DNA from: Tupaia tana
Lineage: Eukaryota > Chordata > Mammalia > Scandentia > Tupaiidae
Assembly (NCBI GenBank): GCA_026018925.1
Contig: JAKSZU010000012.1
Coordinates: 44,555,218 to 44,619,217, forward strand
Direction of reading: 5' to 3'
Length of the DNA: 64,000 bases
A model generated the notes under the pieces. That model saw only the letters and a list, made by a program, of their open reading frames with translations. It was not told where the DNA came from and ran no database searches. Below, piece after piece: positions 45,008-56,614 of this stretch; the stretch's first letter is position 1, and each line of letters begins with the position of its first letter. The position numbers and the translations under genes were made by a program.

Positions 45008-48000
45008 TAGAGAGATAGAGAGAGAGAGAGAGAAAATGGTTAGTTTTTGGAAAACTAAAAATAACTTCTAATGGTTCCAATTGTGTGGAGATAATTACTT
45101 CTCTCTGGGTGAAAAAGCTCGAAAGTGTAATTTCTCTTAAATTGCTTTTCTGAAAGTTGAAAAGAGCCTGATTCTCTAAGTTTTTATATTTTCAGAAAGA
45201 CCCCAAACTGGTAAGACTATCTACCAGGGATGCACATATGACCTTAAATTTAGAGAACTAAATTTAATTTTATTTAAAGTGCTATTAAATAGTTGGTCTG
45301 TGGGACCAGCAGGTGGCATAGTGGTTGGGGCACTGGACTCCTACATGGTGGATGATGGTTCGAATCCTGGACCTGGCGGTTTGCTTTCTTACTCTCTTTC
45401 CCTCTCTGGTCAAATTAAAAAAAAGAATAATAATGAATAAAGTTAGATAAATAACTCTTCAAAAAGAAAAATAAATAAATAGTGGGTCTGTTCCATTTAA
45501 ATGTGTGGTAGCATTTGTGTTGAAAGGAGGCTGAAAATACAGAAGATAACCAAGTAATTGGTGGTCAAGTGACTGGTTACAAGACAGGATCAATGGAGCC
45601 AAAATCTTGGCTGATTTGAGAAATCCAAATAACACTGCTTCCGTACTTATAGATATATATTTAGGAGAATACTGCTCTTATGTCTTTCTCCACAGCCAGA
45701 TCCTTCTGTTGTCACTGGAGCACAGCAGAAACCGTTCCTAAGAAAAGGATGCTTCTGTCACACATACCTTCTCCATAACAAGCCGTGCAAGTTTAATGGG
45801 ATTTGCTATACAGCGGACTGCGGACACGGCTCCCGTGGACAGATCCTTTCCATCCATGATACTAGCATCCATTTCCACCTCACCGTTTACGTTCAAGACA
45901 GAACCACAACCTAAAATCAACAAGAAGTTGAAATGCAAGAAGTAGGATTTGAGAAATGGCTCTCGAGTTTCCTCTAATGTGCCCCCTTTACCACATCTTG
46001 TTCTACTGCTAGAGGAACACATTTCAAAACACAAATCTGACTTGGCATCTCATGACCTGCAAAACCGGGGACAGGATGGAATGCTTTACCATTTGGGGGA
46101 AGTACATTCTGTTTTCTTGGCTATCATGGAAGCAAGGCACTAAGAAAATCAAACCTGAGACTTTACTCACTTGGGTTACGGCAATGCTGATTTGCTTAGC
46201 TAAGCTGTGTTAAAAAAACAGAAGCCTACATTATTGCTACAGAAAATACTGCAATATTGTCTACTAACCTAGCTACATAGTGGGTCCTGTATTATCTGAT
46301 GAATGAATATTATTAAAAGGGAAGCATGGGGCTGGCAGATGGCATGGTGGCAGTGGACTCTCACTTGGCTGACTGTGGTTTGAATCCCAGATCTGGCGGC
46401 TTGCTTTCTCACTCCTCAGTCCACCCCCAGTCAGATTAAAAATGATAATAATAAATAAATAAAGTAAAATAATTCTTTTTTAAAAAGGGAAGAAAGTACA
46501 ACAGAATTCCTTTTATACAAAATGTATGAGGCATATTAGAAGGAAGGAATACTAGGAAATGTGTGATAGGCACAAAAAGTTTCATGTGTAAAAATGAAAT
46601 AAAAAGACTACTTCCTGCCCAATCTAAGGTATATTTAGTAAGTGCTTAGCTAGAAAGAAGTAACTGAAATAATTCTCAGAAAGATTTTGAATTCAGTTGA
46701 GAATTCAAGCAACATAGAATTACAGAAGTTGGTAGAATGTTAAAGTAAAATTGTGTGGACTTCTAGCCAAGACAGAATTGTAGGAACAGATTTATCTTCT
46801 TGCCTTCAACAACCAGAGAGATGACAATAGATGAAATAGTGACTATTCATTTTTTATTCAAAAAAATTATTTATTTTTTTGAGAGGTTTTTGCTATAGGG
46901 CTTGCCAGAAAGACAGAGAGAGACAGAGAGACAGAAAGTGAGAAATCACCCCCCCGGGGGGGGGGGATGGCCACACCGCAATCCTTTCTCCTCCATTCTC
47001 CTCTCAGGATCTTGGGCACGCACGCACACACGCCCAGTGTGAGTTTAAGCCACCGGGTCTGGGACTCAAACCGCAGTTGACTACATGGGAGTCCAGCGAC
47101 ATAGCCATTACGCTAACTGCTGGTCCCAAATAGTGACTATTCAGACAACAGACTAAGCAGGATAGTGATCCCTGAGAGAAGAGAAATAAAAGGAAGTGCC
47201 TTACAAGTGTTTTGGCAAGTTCCCAGGGTGCATAGTGGAGAAGGGAACCCAAACAAAGCTGTGGGGTTTTCCTGAGCTAGATCATTTTGGAGGCCAGGGT
47301 GGTAGAATCTGTATTTATTAGGCAAAGTATTTTAGAAGAGACAGCTGTGCAGAGAGAGACAGAGAGACAGATACACACATACATAAAACAAGCAGGGGCT
47401 GTCTGCAGAAGGATCTGAGTCTTCAGCTGAGTGTAATCAGTAAGTACATGCACATGGGGCAGTAGAATGAGCCACAAGAAAGGACTTGGTGAAACCAGTT
47501 GTGGATCTCACACAGGGTTGAAAATACTTCATGTTAGAAGAAGATTCCGCATGGCCCCTGTGAACTAGATATTTCAGGGGACAGGAGAAATGAAGATTTT
47601 CTACTCATAATTCAGCCTCCAGCAAGCAAAGCTAGCGTGGTAGGGAGCCCCTCTGGCCTTCTATCTCTGTCTCTGTGTCTCTGAGGTCTCTGTCTCTCTC
47701 TCTGCTCCTGTCTCCTCATTTTTTTTTTGGTAGTTTTTCCTTTTTACGATTTTTTTAAAGGTAAAGTTTTTCTCTGGCTCTCAGCTCCACCTTCTGTTTT
47801 GTTAATAATCCCTTCTGGTCCTTCTGCCCAGGCAGGAGAGTTGAGCCCTTCCTTCAGAAGAAGATTCTGCATGGCCCCTGTGAATTAGATATTTCGCACG
47901 GCGCGATAGCGCGCCGCGCGGTTTTCTATTTTGTGATTTTTCTTTTATAAAAAGAACAGTAATTACAATTTTTTTGTCTTTTTTTTCTCTTTTTGTTGTT

Positions 48001-51000
48001 TCTCTTTCTCTTTTTCATTTTCCTTTTTCTTGTTTTTCCACCCTCCAATATCCATTCAATGTGTTTTTAGACAGATCTAAGAGCACTGTAGCTAAACATT
48101 CAAATACTAATAGGGTTAAAATATTTCCCAACATCTACTGAATCTGCTGCACCAGTGATCACAACAGAACGGCAACATATTCTAGATCACCTCTGTCTGC
48201 TTGCTCCTGAACATTCAGGCTAAACTTCAAGAATTTGAAAGAAACACACCATCCATCAGATGACAAGAAATCACCGCTGGATCACGAGAAATATGGGAAA
48301 ACGAGAAAATACCTCTCCTCCAAGGGAAAAGAGTAACTCTTCTTCATCCACAAGCAGTTCAGTGAAAGTCATGGAAATGTCTGATAAAGAATTTAGAGCA
48401 TTCATAATGTCGAAGCTAACAGAGATGGAAGAGAAGAGAGATAATGAACTGCTAAAGAGAAAGGAGAAAGAAGTTGACGAGTTCCAGGAGATGAGGAAAT
48501 TCTTGCAAGATCTAAAAGAGGAATTACACACTTTACAAAAGACTCAAATGGAACTGCTAGAGATGAAGTCTATAATACAAGAAGTCAAAATCTCCCTTGA
48601 AAGTATTAAAAGCAGACTAGATCATTCAGAAAATAGAATCTCAGATGTAGAAGAGAAAATGGCTGGCTTAGAAAAATCCACCAGGAAGACTGAGAAAATG
48701 GCCCAAAACTTTGAGAATGATAATGTGAGAAGTACTGGATACCATCAAACGTCCAAATATCCGGATAATTGGCATTCCAGAAGGTGAAGAGACCCATAAG
48801 GGCATTGATAATCTATTCCATGAAATCCTGCAAGAAAACTTTCCAAACCTAGAGAGGCATTCGAAGATCCAGTCCCAGGAAATACAAAGGACCCCAAATA
48901 GAATCAACCCAAGAAGGTCTTCTCCAAGACACATTATAGCCAGATTGACCAAAACCACAGACAAAGACAAGATACTAAGATTGGCAAGAGAAAAACATCA
49001 AGTTACCTACAAAGGACATCCCATCAGGCTAACAGCAGATCTCTCATCGGAAACAATGCGAGCCAGGAGAGAATGGGAAAATATATTGAAAGTGTTACGA
49101 GAGAAGCAATTTCAGCCAAGAATACTGTACCCGGCAAGATTATCTTTCATGTGGGAAGAAAAGACAAGAACATTCTCAGATAAGCAAAACCTGAAAGAAT
49201 TTACCAGCACCAGTCCAGATCTCCAAGAAGTTCTCAATGGTGTGCTATATCAAGAAAATTAAACACAGACACATGGAAATAAGAGTCCAAAAACTAAGAA
49301 AGTGGCCAACTTAATCATAGGGACAAGTCTGGAGTTAAATATTATATCCCAGAATTTAATCAGGAAAATTGAACCAGAACAGAAGATAAAAATACATGAG
49401 ACTGATAGGTTCATGCACTTTCCATTTGAACAGAATCCCTAACCTGTTTCCTGGCTTTAAGCAATGTTCCTTGGCGGTTCTTTGAGTTAAGTCAAAATTG
49501 GTTTTCTTAGTAGTAATGAGTAAACTCACCATCGAAAGTAGTTAGATTATGTAGGAAATTGTGTGATCAATACAATGTGGTTGGGAAGGGAATGAAGGAC
49601 AATTGTAAACACCGGAGGTGGTGTGAGAGGAGGGTGGGAAGGTTCAGAGGGTCAGAAAGAGGGGTGGAAATAATTCTAGGAACTAGTAATGGAAAATTTT
49701 TTGTAATGTGCATGATTGAGTCACTATGCAGTGTGTACTGGATGGGAGATCGCATTTTTTATGCTGTGATGATGCTTAGGGAAGGGATGTAAATTGAGTT
49801 ACAAAAAAAAAAAGATTCAGGAAAAAAAATATGTATGTATTCAATGACTGCAGTAGGATATGTAGCCACAGCTAGGTGCTACTTTATAGGATGCGTAAAG
49901 TTAGACTTGTGTTCATGGAAATGTGTGTATCACCTGTGTTTGCTATGAGGGTATTTGGATTGATTATGGTCTTTGGCGATTCAATAAAATGTGGGGGGAA
50001 AACAGTATAGAAAGCAAACATAGATACCAGAGACAGTGTGGGAGGAGAGTGGGAGATGGCAGAGGGTAAGAGATAGGGAATCAAGGATGGGGGGAAAAAA
50101 GCAAAACATACAGAAAACAAGAAATGGAAGATCATTTGCTGACAATAACATATTTGTTGATGTGCTTGATTGAGACAATATATAGTGTACTCTGGATGGA
50201 AAATCTCATTTTGTATGTTGGAATGATGTACAGTGAATGAATGCAAATAAATAAATTGAAATAAAAAATAAAAAAAAGCTAAAAAAAAGAAAATACTTCA
50301 TGTTCACATAGCTGAGTGGACATTTCTTAACTATATTTCATATGTACCAGAATGTAGAGAAAAATATAAAAAGAACCCAAATATAACTAAAGATTTTTAA
50401 AAAGTATAAAATGAAAACTACTCTAAATGAGACTAAGACCAGATTAGACACTAGAGCAGAAAAGACTAATGAGCTGGAAGACATAGGAGTAGGAACTACT
50501 CAAAATGAAAAACAGGAAAAAAGACTGGGAAAAAAAATGAAATAAAATAAAACCTAGAAAATCATTAAGCTCAGGGATAATTTCAAATGGTCTCATATAA
50601 GTATAATCAGAGTCCTCAAAATGAGAGATATGACAAGGGATTAAAAAAAAAGTCCAAGGAAATAACAGAAAAAATTTTTTCCAAATTTGATGAAAACTGC
50701 AAGTGCACAGATATGAGACGCTCAATGGACTCCAGACAAAAGAAACACACACAAATAAACTATACCTATGCACATTATAATCAAACAGAATTAGAGAGAA
50801 AAATTTAAAAGCAGCCAGAGCAAAGGATACATTAGATAAGAGGAAAAAGGTAAGAATGACAGTAGATGTCTCACCTGAAACAATACAAGCTAGAAAACAG
50901 TGGAGCAACATCTTTATAGCACTGCAAGAAAAACAAAACAAACAAAAAAGAAACAAAACCAAATCCTCAAAACTTGTCAAGTTAGAATTCTATACTCAAC

Positions 51001-51469
51001 AAAACCATCTTTTTTTTTTTTAAAGATTTAATTTAATTAAATTAATTAATTTATTCATTTATTTTAATTTTACCAGAGAGGGACAGAACGCACACGAGAG
51101 AGTAATAGAGAGAGCATGCAACCAAGCTGCCAGATCCAGGACTCAAACCACGGTCAGCGTCCAGTGCCTTTAACCAACACGCCACCTGCCGGCCCCCAAA
51201 AGCATCTTTTATAAAATAAAAACCAAGACTTTTCCAGACATATAATAGCTGAAAGAATTTATCTATAGCTGTTAAGTAATATAAAAACATGTTCAAGGAA
51301 TTCCTTAAGACAGAAGGGAAACAACAGCATGTGACAAACAGGATCCATTCAAAGGAATGAAAGACACTGGAAATGGTAAGCATATAAACACATATAAATA
51401 CCTTTTCCTTTATCTTTTTTTAGTTTCTTTTTTTTTTCTTTCTATAGAGCATCTACACTGAGAGAGAGA

Positions 51470-51505
<36 letters not shown>

Positions 51506-54500
51506 TAGATAGATATATCACTCCACCCTGGAGGGATGGCCATGCTGCAATATCCTCTCCTCCAACCTCCTCTCAGGATTTTGGGTACACATACCCAGAG
51601 TGATTTTCCAAATTTGATGAAATTGGGAAACTGGGTCTGAAATTGAAACTGGGTCTGGGACTCAAACTATACAGCTGTTTGGAATCCAATGCCTTAACGT
51701 CCATGCCATCTGCTAGACTTCTCTTTATCTTTAAGGTCTCTTTAAAACAGAACAAAATAGGGTTAGCCAATGGCATGGTGGTTAAGGCAGCTGGATCTCA
51801 CATGGTTGACTGCATAGTTCCAGTTCCAGATCTATGCATGCATAACCCAAATCCTGAAAGAATGGAGAAGTAAGGATTGCAGCATGGTCATCCCTGCTGC
51901 GGAGGGCATGATGGCTTCTCACCCCACCCCCATCTCTCTCTAGTGAGTGCTCATGCCTGATAGCAAAATTAAAACAAAACAAAAACAGAACAAAACAAAA
52001 ACAGCGATGTACTGTGCAATTATAATGTACATAAAGTAAAGATAAGATAAGAGCACAAAGGTTAAGAAAGGAGAAACAAGCATGCTTTTTAAAAAAATAT
52101 TTGTTTTACTTGCTATTATTATTAAGTTTGCTATCGGGTAAGTGTGCTCACCAGAGAGAAAGAGAGAGATTGAGAAAGCAAGTTACCAGGTTCAGGACTT
52201 GAATCATGGTCAGCCATGTGACAGTCTAGCACCTTAATCACCATACCACCTGCTGGTCCCCAAGTATGTTTTTATAAGATTCTTTTACTATATACAAACT
52301 GATACGGAAAAGTCAGACATATTTTACACAGCAAAACACAGAAAAAATACATTATGACTTTTCCAACAACCCAATAATATTATTTTAAGGTACCCTGTGA
52401 CAAGTTGGACATCCATATTATAAATCCTAAAACAACCAATTAAAAAGAAAACTAGTGGGCCAGCCAATGGCATGGTGGTTAAGGCAGCCGGATCCCAAAT
52501 GACAAAATGCATGGTTCAAATCCCAGACATTGTGGCTTAAAAATCATGCCAGATGCATGTATGTGTGTGCCCAAAATCCCAAGAGGAGAATGGAGGACTA
52601 GGGATTAGGGTGTGGCCATCTTCCCTTGGTGGGGATGCTTTCTCCCCCCCCCCTCCTCGCTGCCTTTCTCTCTCTTGTTGCGCATACACATTCTGTAGCA
52701 AATTTAAAAAAGAAAAGTCTAGCTACTAGGCCAACAAAGGAGTAAGATGTAATCATAAAGAATACTCAACTACTACTTTTTTTTTTTTTGAGAGGTTTTT
52801 GCTATAGGGCGTGTGCGCTCACCAGACAGACAGAGAGAGACATAGAGACAGAAAGCGAGAAATCACCCCCCAGGGAGGATGGCCACGCCGCAATCCCTTC
52901 TCCTCCATTCTCCTCTCGGGATCTTGGGCACGCACGCACACGCGCCTGGTGTGAGTTTTAAGCCACCGGGTCCGGGACGCGAACCGCGGTTGACTACGTG
53001 GGAGTCCAGAGACATAGCCATTACACTAACTGCTGGTTCCCCAACTACTACTTTTTAATATTGTAGATATGCTAAACATACCATGTTAAGAACAAACATT
53101 TATATATATTTTAATGATTTTCTTTATTCCATGAGCAAGGAAGACAGAGACACACATACAAAGCAACAGTCCTTCCACAGGTTTTTTTGATAAAATATTT
53201 TATATTCATGATATGCATATACATACATACGAGGGAAGGGGGAACCCTCCACAGGGCTGTCATGCTACAATCCCTTTCCTCCAGTCCTCCAGCCTATCAG
53301 GATCCTAGATATGTAGGCAGATATCTGGCTATTTATTTATTTATTTATTTCAAACTGTGAGAGGGCAAGTGTGTGAGAGAGAGAAAGAGAGAAGGCACCC
53401 TCGACGGAGTGTTGTCTCATTGCAATCCCTTGTCTATTGCTCTATTATGTTGAGATTTTGGGCAAATATGGACTTGCATTCAGCATGTTATAACTTCTGT
53501 TCTTTGAGAGACATTGTTGGGGCTGGCAGGTGGCGTAGTGTTTAAGGCAATGGAACTCCCACATGGATGACTGTGGTTCAAGTCCTGGACCTAGTGGCTT
53601 GCTTTCTCACTTTCCCTCTCTCTCTTTCACTGTCCCTCTCTGGTCAAATGAAAATAAAGAAAGAAATAAAGTTATATAAAATAATTCTTAAAAAAGTTGT
53701 TAAGAGAAAGAAAGTAAACTAAAGACTGGAAGAAAAATCTCTCCTTCCCATGTTTTTAAGAGAGAGAGTCTTGCTATATTGATTAGGCTGGCCTTGAACT
53801 CATGATTCTCCTGCCTCTCCTCCTAAGCAGCTGGGAATAAAGGAACATGCCACCCTACCTGGCGCTAGGGAAAAATATTTTTTTACCACAAATATGATAA
53901 AAGATTTATATTGGGACCAGCAGTTAATGTAATGGCTATGTCGCTGGACTCCCATGTAGTCAACTGCGGTTGGAGTCTCGGACCCGGTGGTTTAAACTCA
54001 CTTTGGACGCGTGTGCATGCATGCCCAAGATCCTGAGAGGAGAATGGAGGAAAAGGGATTGCGGTGTGGCCACACCCCCTGGGGGGTGATTTCTCGCTTT
54101 CTGTCTCTCTGTCTTTCTGGGGAGTGCACATGCCCTATAGCAAAAACCTCTCAAAAACAAACAAACAAACAAACAAACAAAAAAAATCAAAAAACAATTT
54201 ATATTTAGAATATATAAAGAACTCTTAAAACTCAACGATAATTTTATAAAATTAGTAAAAAATTGACAAAAGGTTTGAATAGCTAGCTACTTCACCAAAG
54301 GAGAAACATGGATGACAAAAAAGCACATGAAAAGTTGATAAGTATCATTTGTCATTTAGGGAAATGCAAATTAATACAACAATGAGATTTTACTATACTT
54401 CTATTAGAATGCTTAAAATGAAAAATACTGACAATACTCTGTACTGGTAAAGATGAGGAGAAATTGTAATTTTCATACATTGCTGGTGGGAATGAAATAT

Positions 54501-56582
54501 GGCAGTAACTTTGGAAAACTGCAGTTTTAATAAAGTTAAATGTACAACCCAGCAATCCCACTCCTAGGTATTCACACAAGAAAAATAAAAATTGATGTTC
54601 AGGGCCAGCAGGCGGCATGGTGGTTAAGGTGCTGGACTCCCACATGGCTGATCCCAGTTTGAGTCCGGGACCTGGTGGCTTGCTTTCTTGCTTCCCCCAA
54701 CTGCCCCATCTCTTTCTGGTGGGCGTACATGCCCTATAGCAAGTTAATAAATAATAAAAAATAAAGTTAAATAAATAATTCTTAAATAAAAAAACTGATG
54801 TTCACACAAAAACCTGTATCTAAATGCTTACAGTGATTTTTATTTATAATGGCCCCAGATGGAACAGGCCCTTCCCAGCTGTAAAAGGCTAAACAAACTG
54901 GTACATTTATACAATGGCATACTGTGCTGTAATAGAGAAGGATACACTACTGACACCTATATCCATATGGATGATGTGCTAACGCATTAGGTTAAATGGA
55001 ATCCAACTTCCACTTATGGCATTCTAAAAGAGGCAAAATTATAAGGATAGAAAAAGATTAGTGTTGATAAGGGCTGAGGGAAGACAGAGGTGTGGACTCA
55101 AAGGGATGTGAGAGACTTAACAAAATGTTTTATAGGTGGTGGTAGTTACAGCACTCCATGTGTTTGCCACCAGTAAGGAACTATACAGGATTTTACTAAA
55201 TGTAGATGATACTAAACTCCATTAATAGGGGACCAGCTGGTGGCGTGATGGGTTAAGGCACTGGACACTCCCACATGGCCAACCATGGTTCGAGCCCTGG
55301 ACCTGGTAGCTTGCTCGCTCTCTCTCTCTCTCTCTCTTTCTCTGTGTGTGTCTCTCTCTGGTCAAATTAAAATAAAATGAATGAATAAATAAATAAAAAT
55401 AAAAATAAATATTCTAAAAAAAAAAGAAAAAAGTTTAAAATCCATTAATAGACTAGTGAATTCTAAACTTACTTGTACTTCAGAATCACATAGGAATCTT
55501 TAAAACAAAGAAAACAACAACAATCCCTTCGATCCACCACATTTTTACCTGTAGAGGTTACATTTTAAGGAGTTTAGAAAAGAGGGTGAAAGAGGTTGGC
55601 AGGTGGCGTGGTGGTTAAGGGCGCTGGACTCCCACATGGCCGACCGTGGTTCAAGTCCTGGACCTGGTAGCTTGCTTTCTTACTTTCTCTCTCCCTCTCT
55701 CCTTCTGTCTTTCTCTGGTCAAATTAAAATAAATAGACAAAGGTAAATAAAGTAATTCTTTTTTAAAAAAAGGGGGTGAATAAAAAAAATCCTGTTATCT
55801 CAACGACTCTTTGATAACTTATAAAATTGAATTGTAAAAAAGAAAAAAAAATTGAATTGTAGAGAGACTAACTAAATCGTTGTTAAAATATTGGTGAATT
55901 GCACTGAAAACAAAGAGTCATTATTGGTTGCCCAAACTGCCAATCTAAGTAAGTCTTTAAAGAGTACTTCTAAAATTCAAATCTAAAAATTCAATTTTTA
56001 CAGTGTTGGTATCTAATAAATAAACCATTCTAAAGTAAACTAAATATTATAAAACAAGCTTTAAATACAAAGCGAAATCCTTACTGAAACATAAAAAAGA
56101 AATATAATATAGACAATATTTTTTTACAAACACTCAAGTTGTGTCATGAATGCTAATTGTTGCCACTGAGTTAAAAAATTACTGGGAACCAGCTTTTTGT
56201 AAGAAGTTCCCAAGTAGTTATTCTAGAAGATTACAGCAGAGGCTGCTGGGAATACTGTTTGTTTGTAGTGACCTCTGCTGAGAAAAGCTAATGAAAAAAT
56301 AGCCAAGGTAGACAATCTGCTGTTAAAAGTCCCACCTTTTCCCTCTTAAATTTTTGAGGACCAGCAGTTGGTGTAATGGTTATGTTGCTGGACTCCCACG
56401 TAGCCAACTGCGGTTCGAGTCCCAGACCCAGCGGCTTAAACTCATGCTGGGCGCATGTGCATATGTGCCCAAGATCCCGAAGGGATTGCAGCGTGGCCAT
56501 CCCTCCTAGGGGGTGATTTCTTGCTTTCTGTCTCTCTGTCTCTGTCTTTCTGGCTAGTGCACGTGTCCTATAGCAAAAACCT

Positions 56583-56614
<32 letters not shown>

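Larger units (their letters stand above)
47536..50288 (+). mobile_element. Young HAL1-like (ORF1-only) L1-derived retroelement, full length
   Basis: A 2753-bp unit with an exact 16-base target-site duplication and an A-rich 3' end. It consists of a 5' UTR (47536-48259), one ORF1 (48260-49262, one frameshift), then a noncoding 3' part (49263-50288). There is no ORF2, hence no endonuclease or reverse transcriptase, so it must have been mobilised by another L1. It interrupts the older HAL1/L1M fossil. Its 3' end is shared with the L1 tail at 14676-15157. It could be an L1 that lost ORF2, or a member of a lineage-specific HAL1 family; single-copy evidence cannot separate these. Confidence 0.85.
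46740..53090 (+). mobile_element. Ancient HAL1/L1M-type element, split by many later insertions (intron 2)
   Basis: Outer pieces that read in order as one fossil are 46740-46865, 47128-47535, 50305-51010, 51199-51418, 51723-51761, 51985-52089, 52262-52455, 52716-52780 and 53042-53090. Landmarks are the 5' CTTCTAGCCAAGACAGAATTG, an ORF1 C-terminal stretch ([26 protein letters not shown], with breaks), AAAGACACTGGAAATGGTAAG, GTACTGTGCAATTATAATGTAC and CCAACAAAGGAGTAAGATG. No ORF2/reverse-transcriptase region is seen between ORF1 and the tail. This fits the half-L1 (HAL1) class known in mammals. Confidence 0.7.

Noticed and set aside
48260-49262. ORF1 as a domesticated host gene
   Set aside because: The frameshift, flanking target-site duplication and L1 3' UTR show an ordinary retroelement copy.
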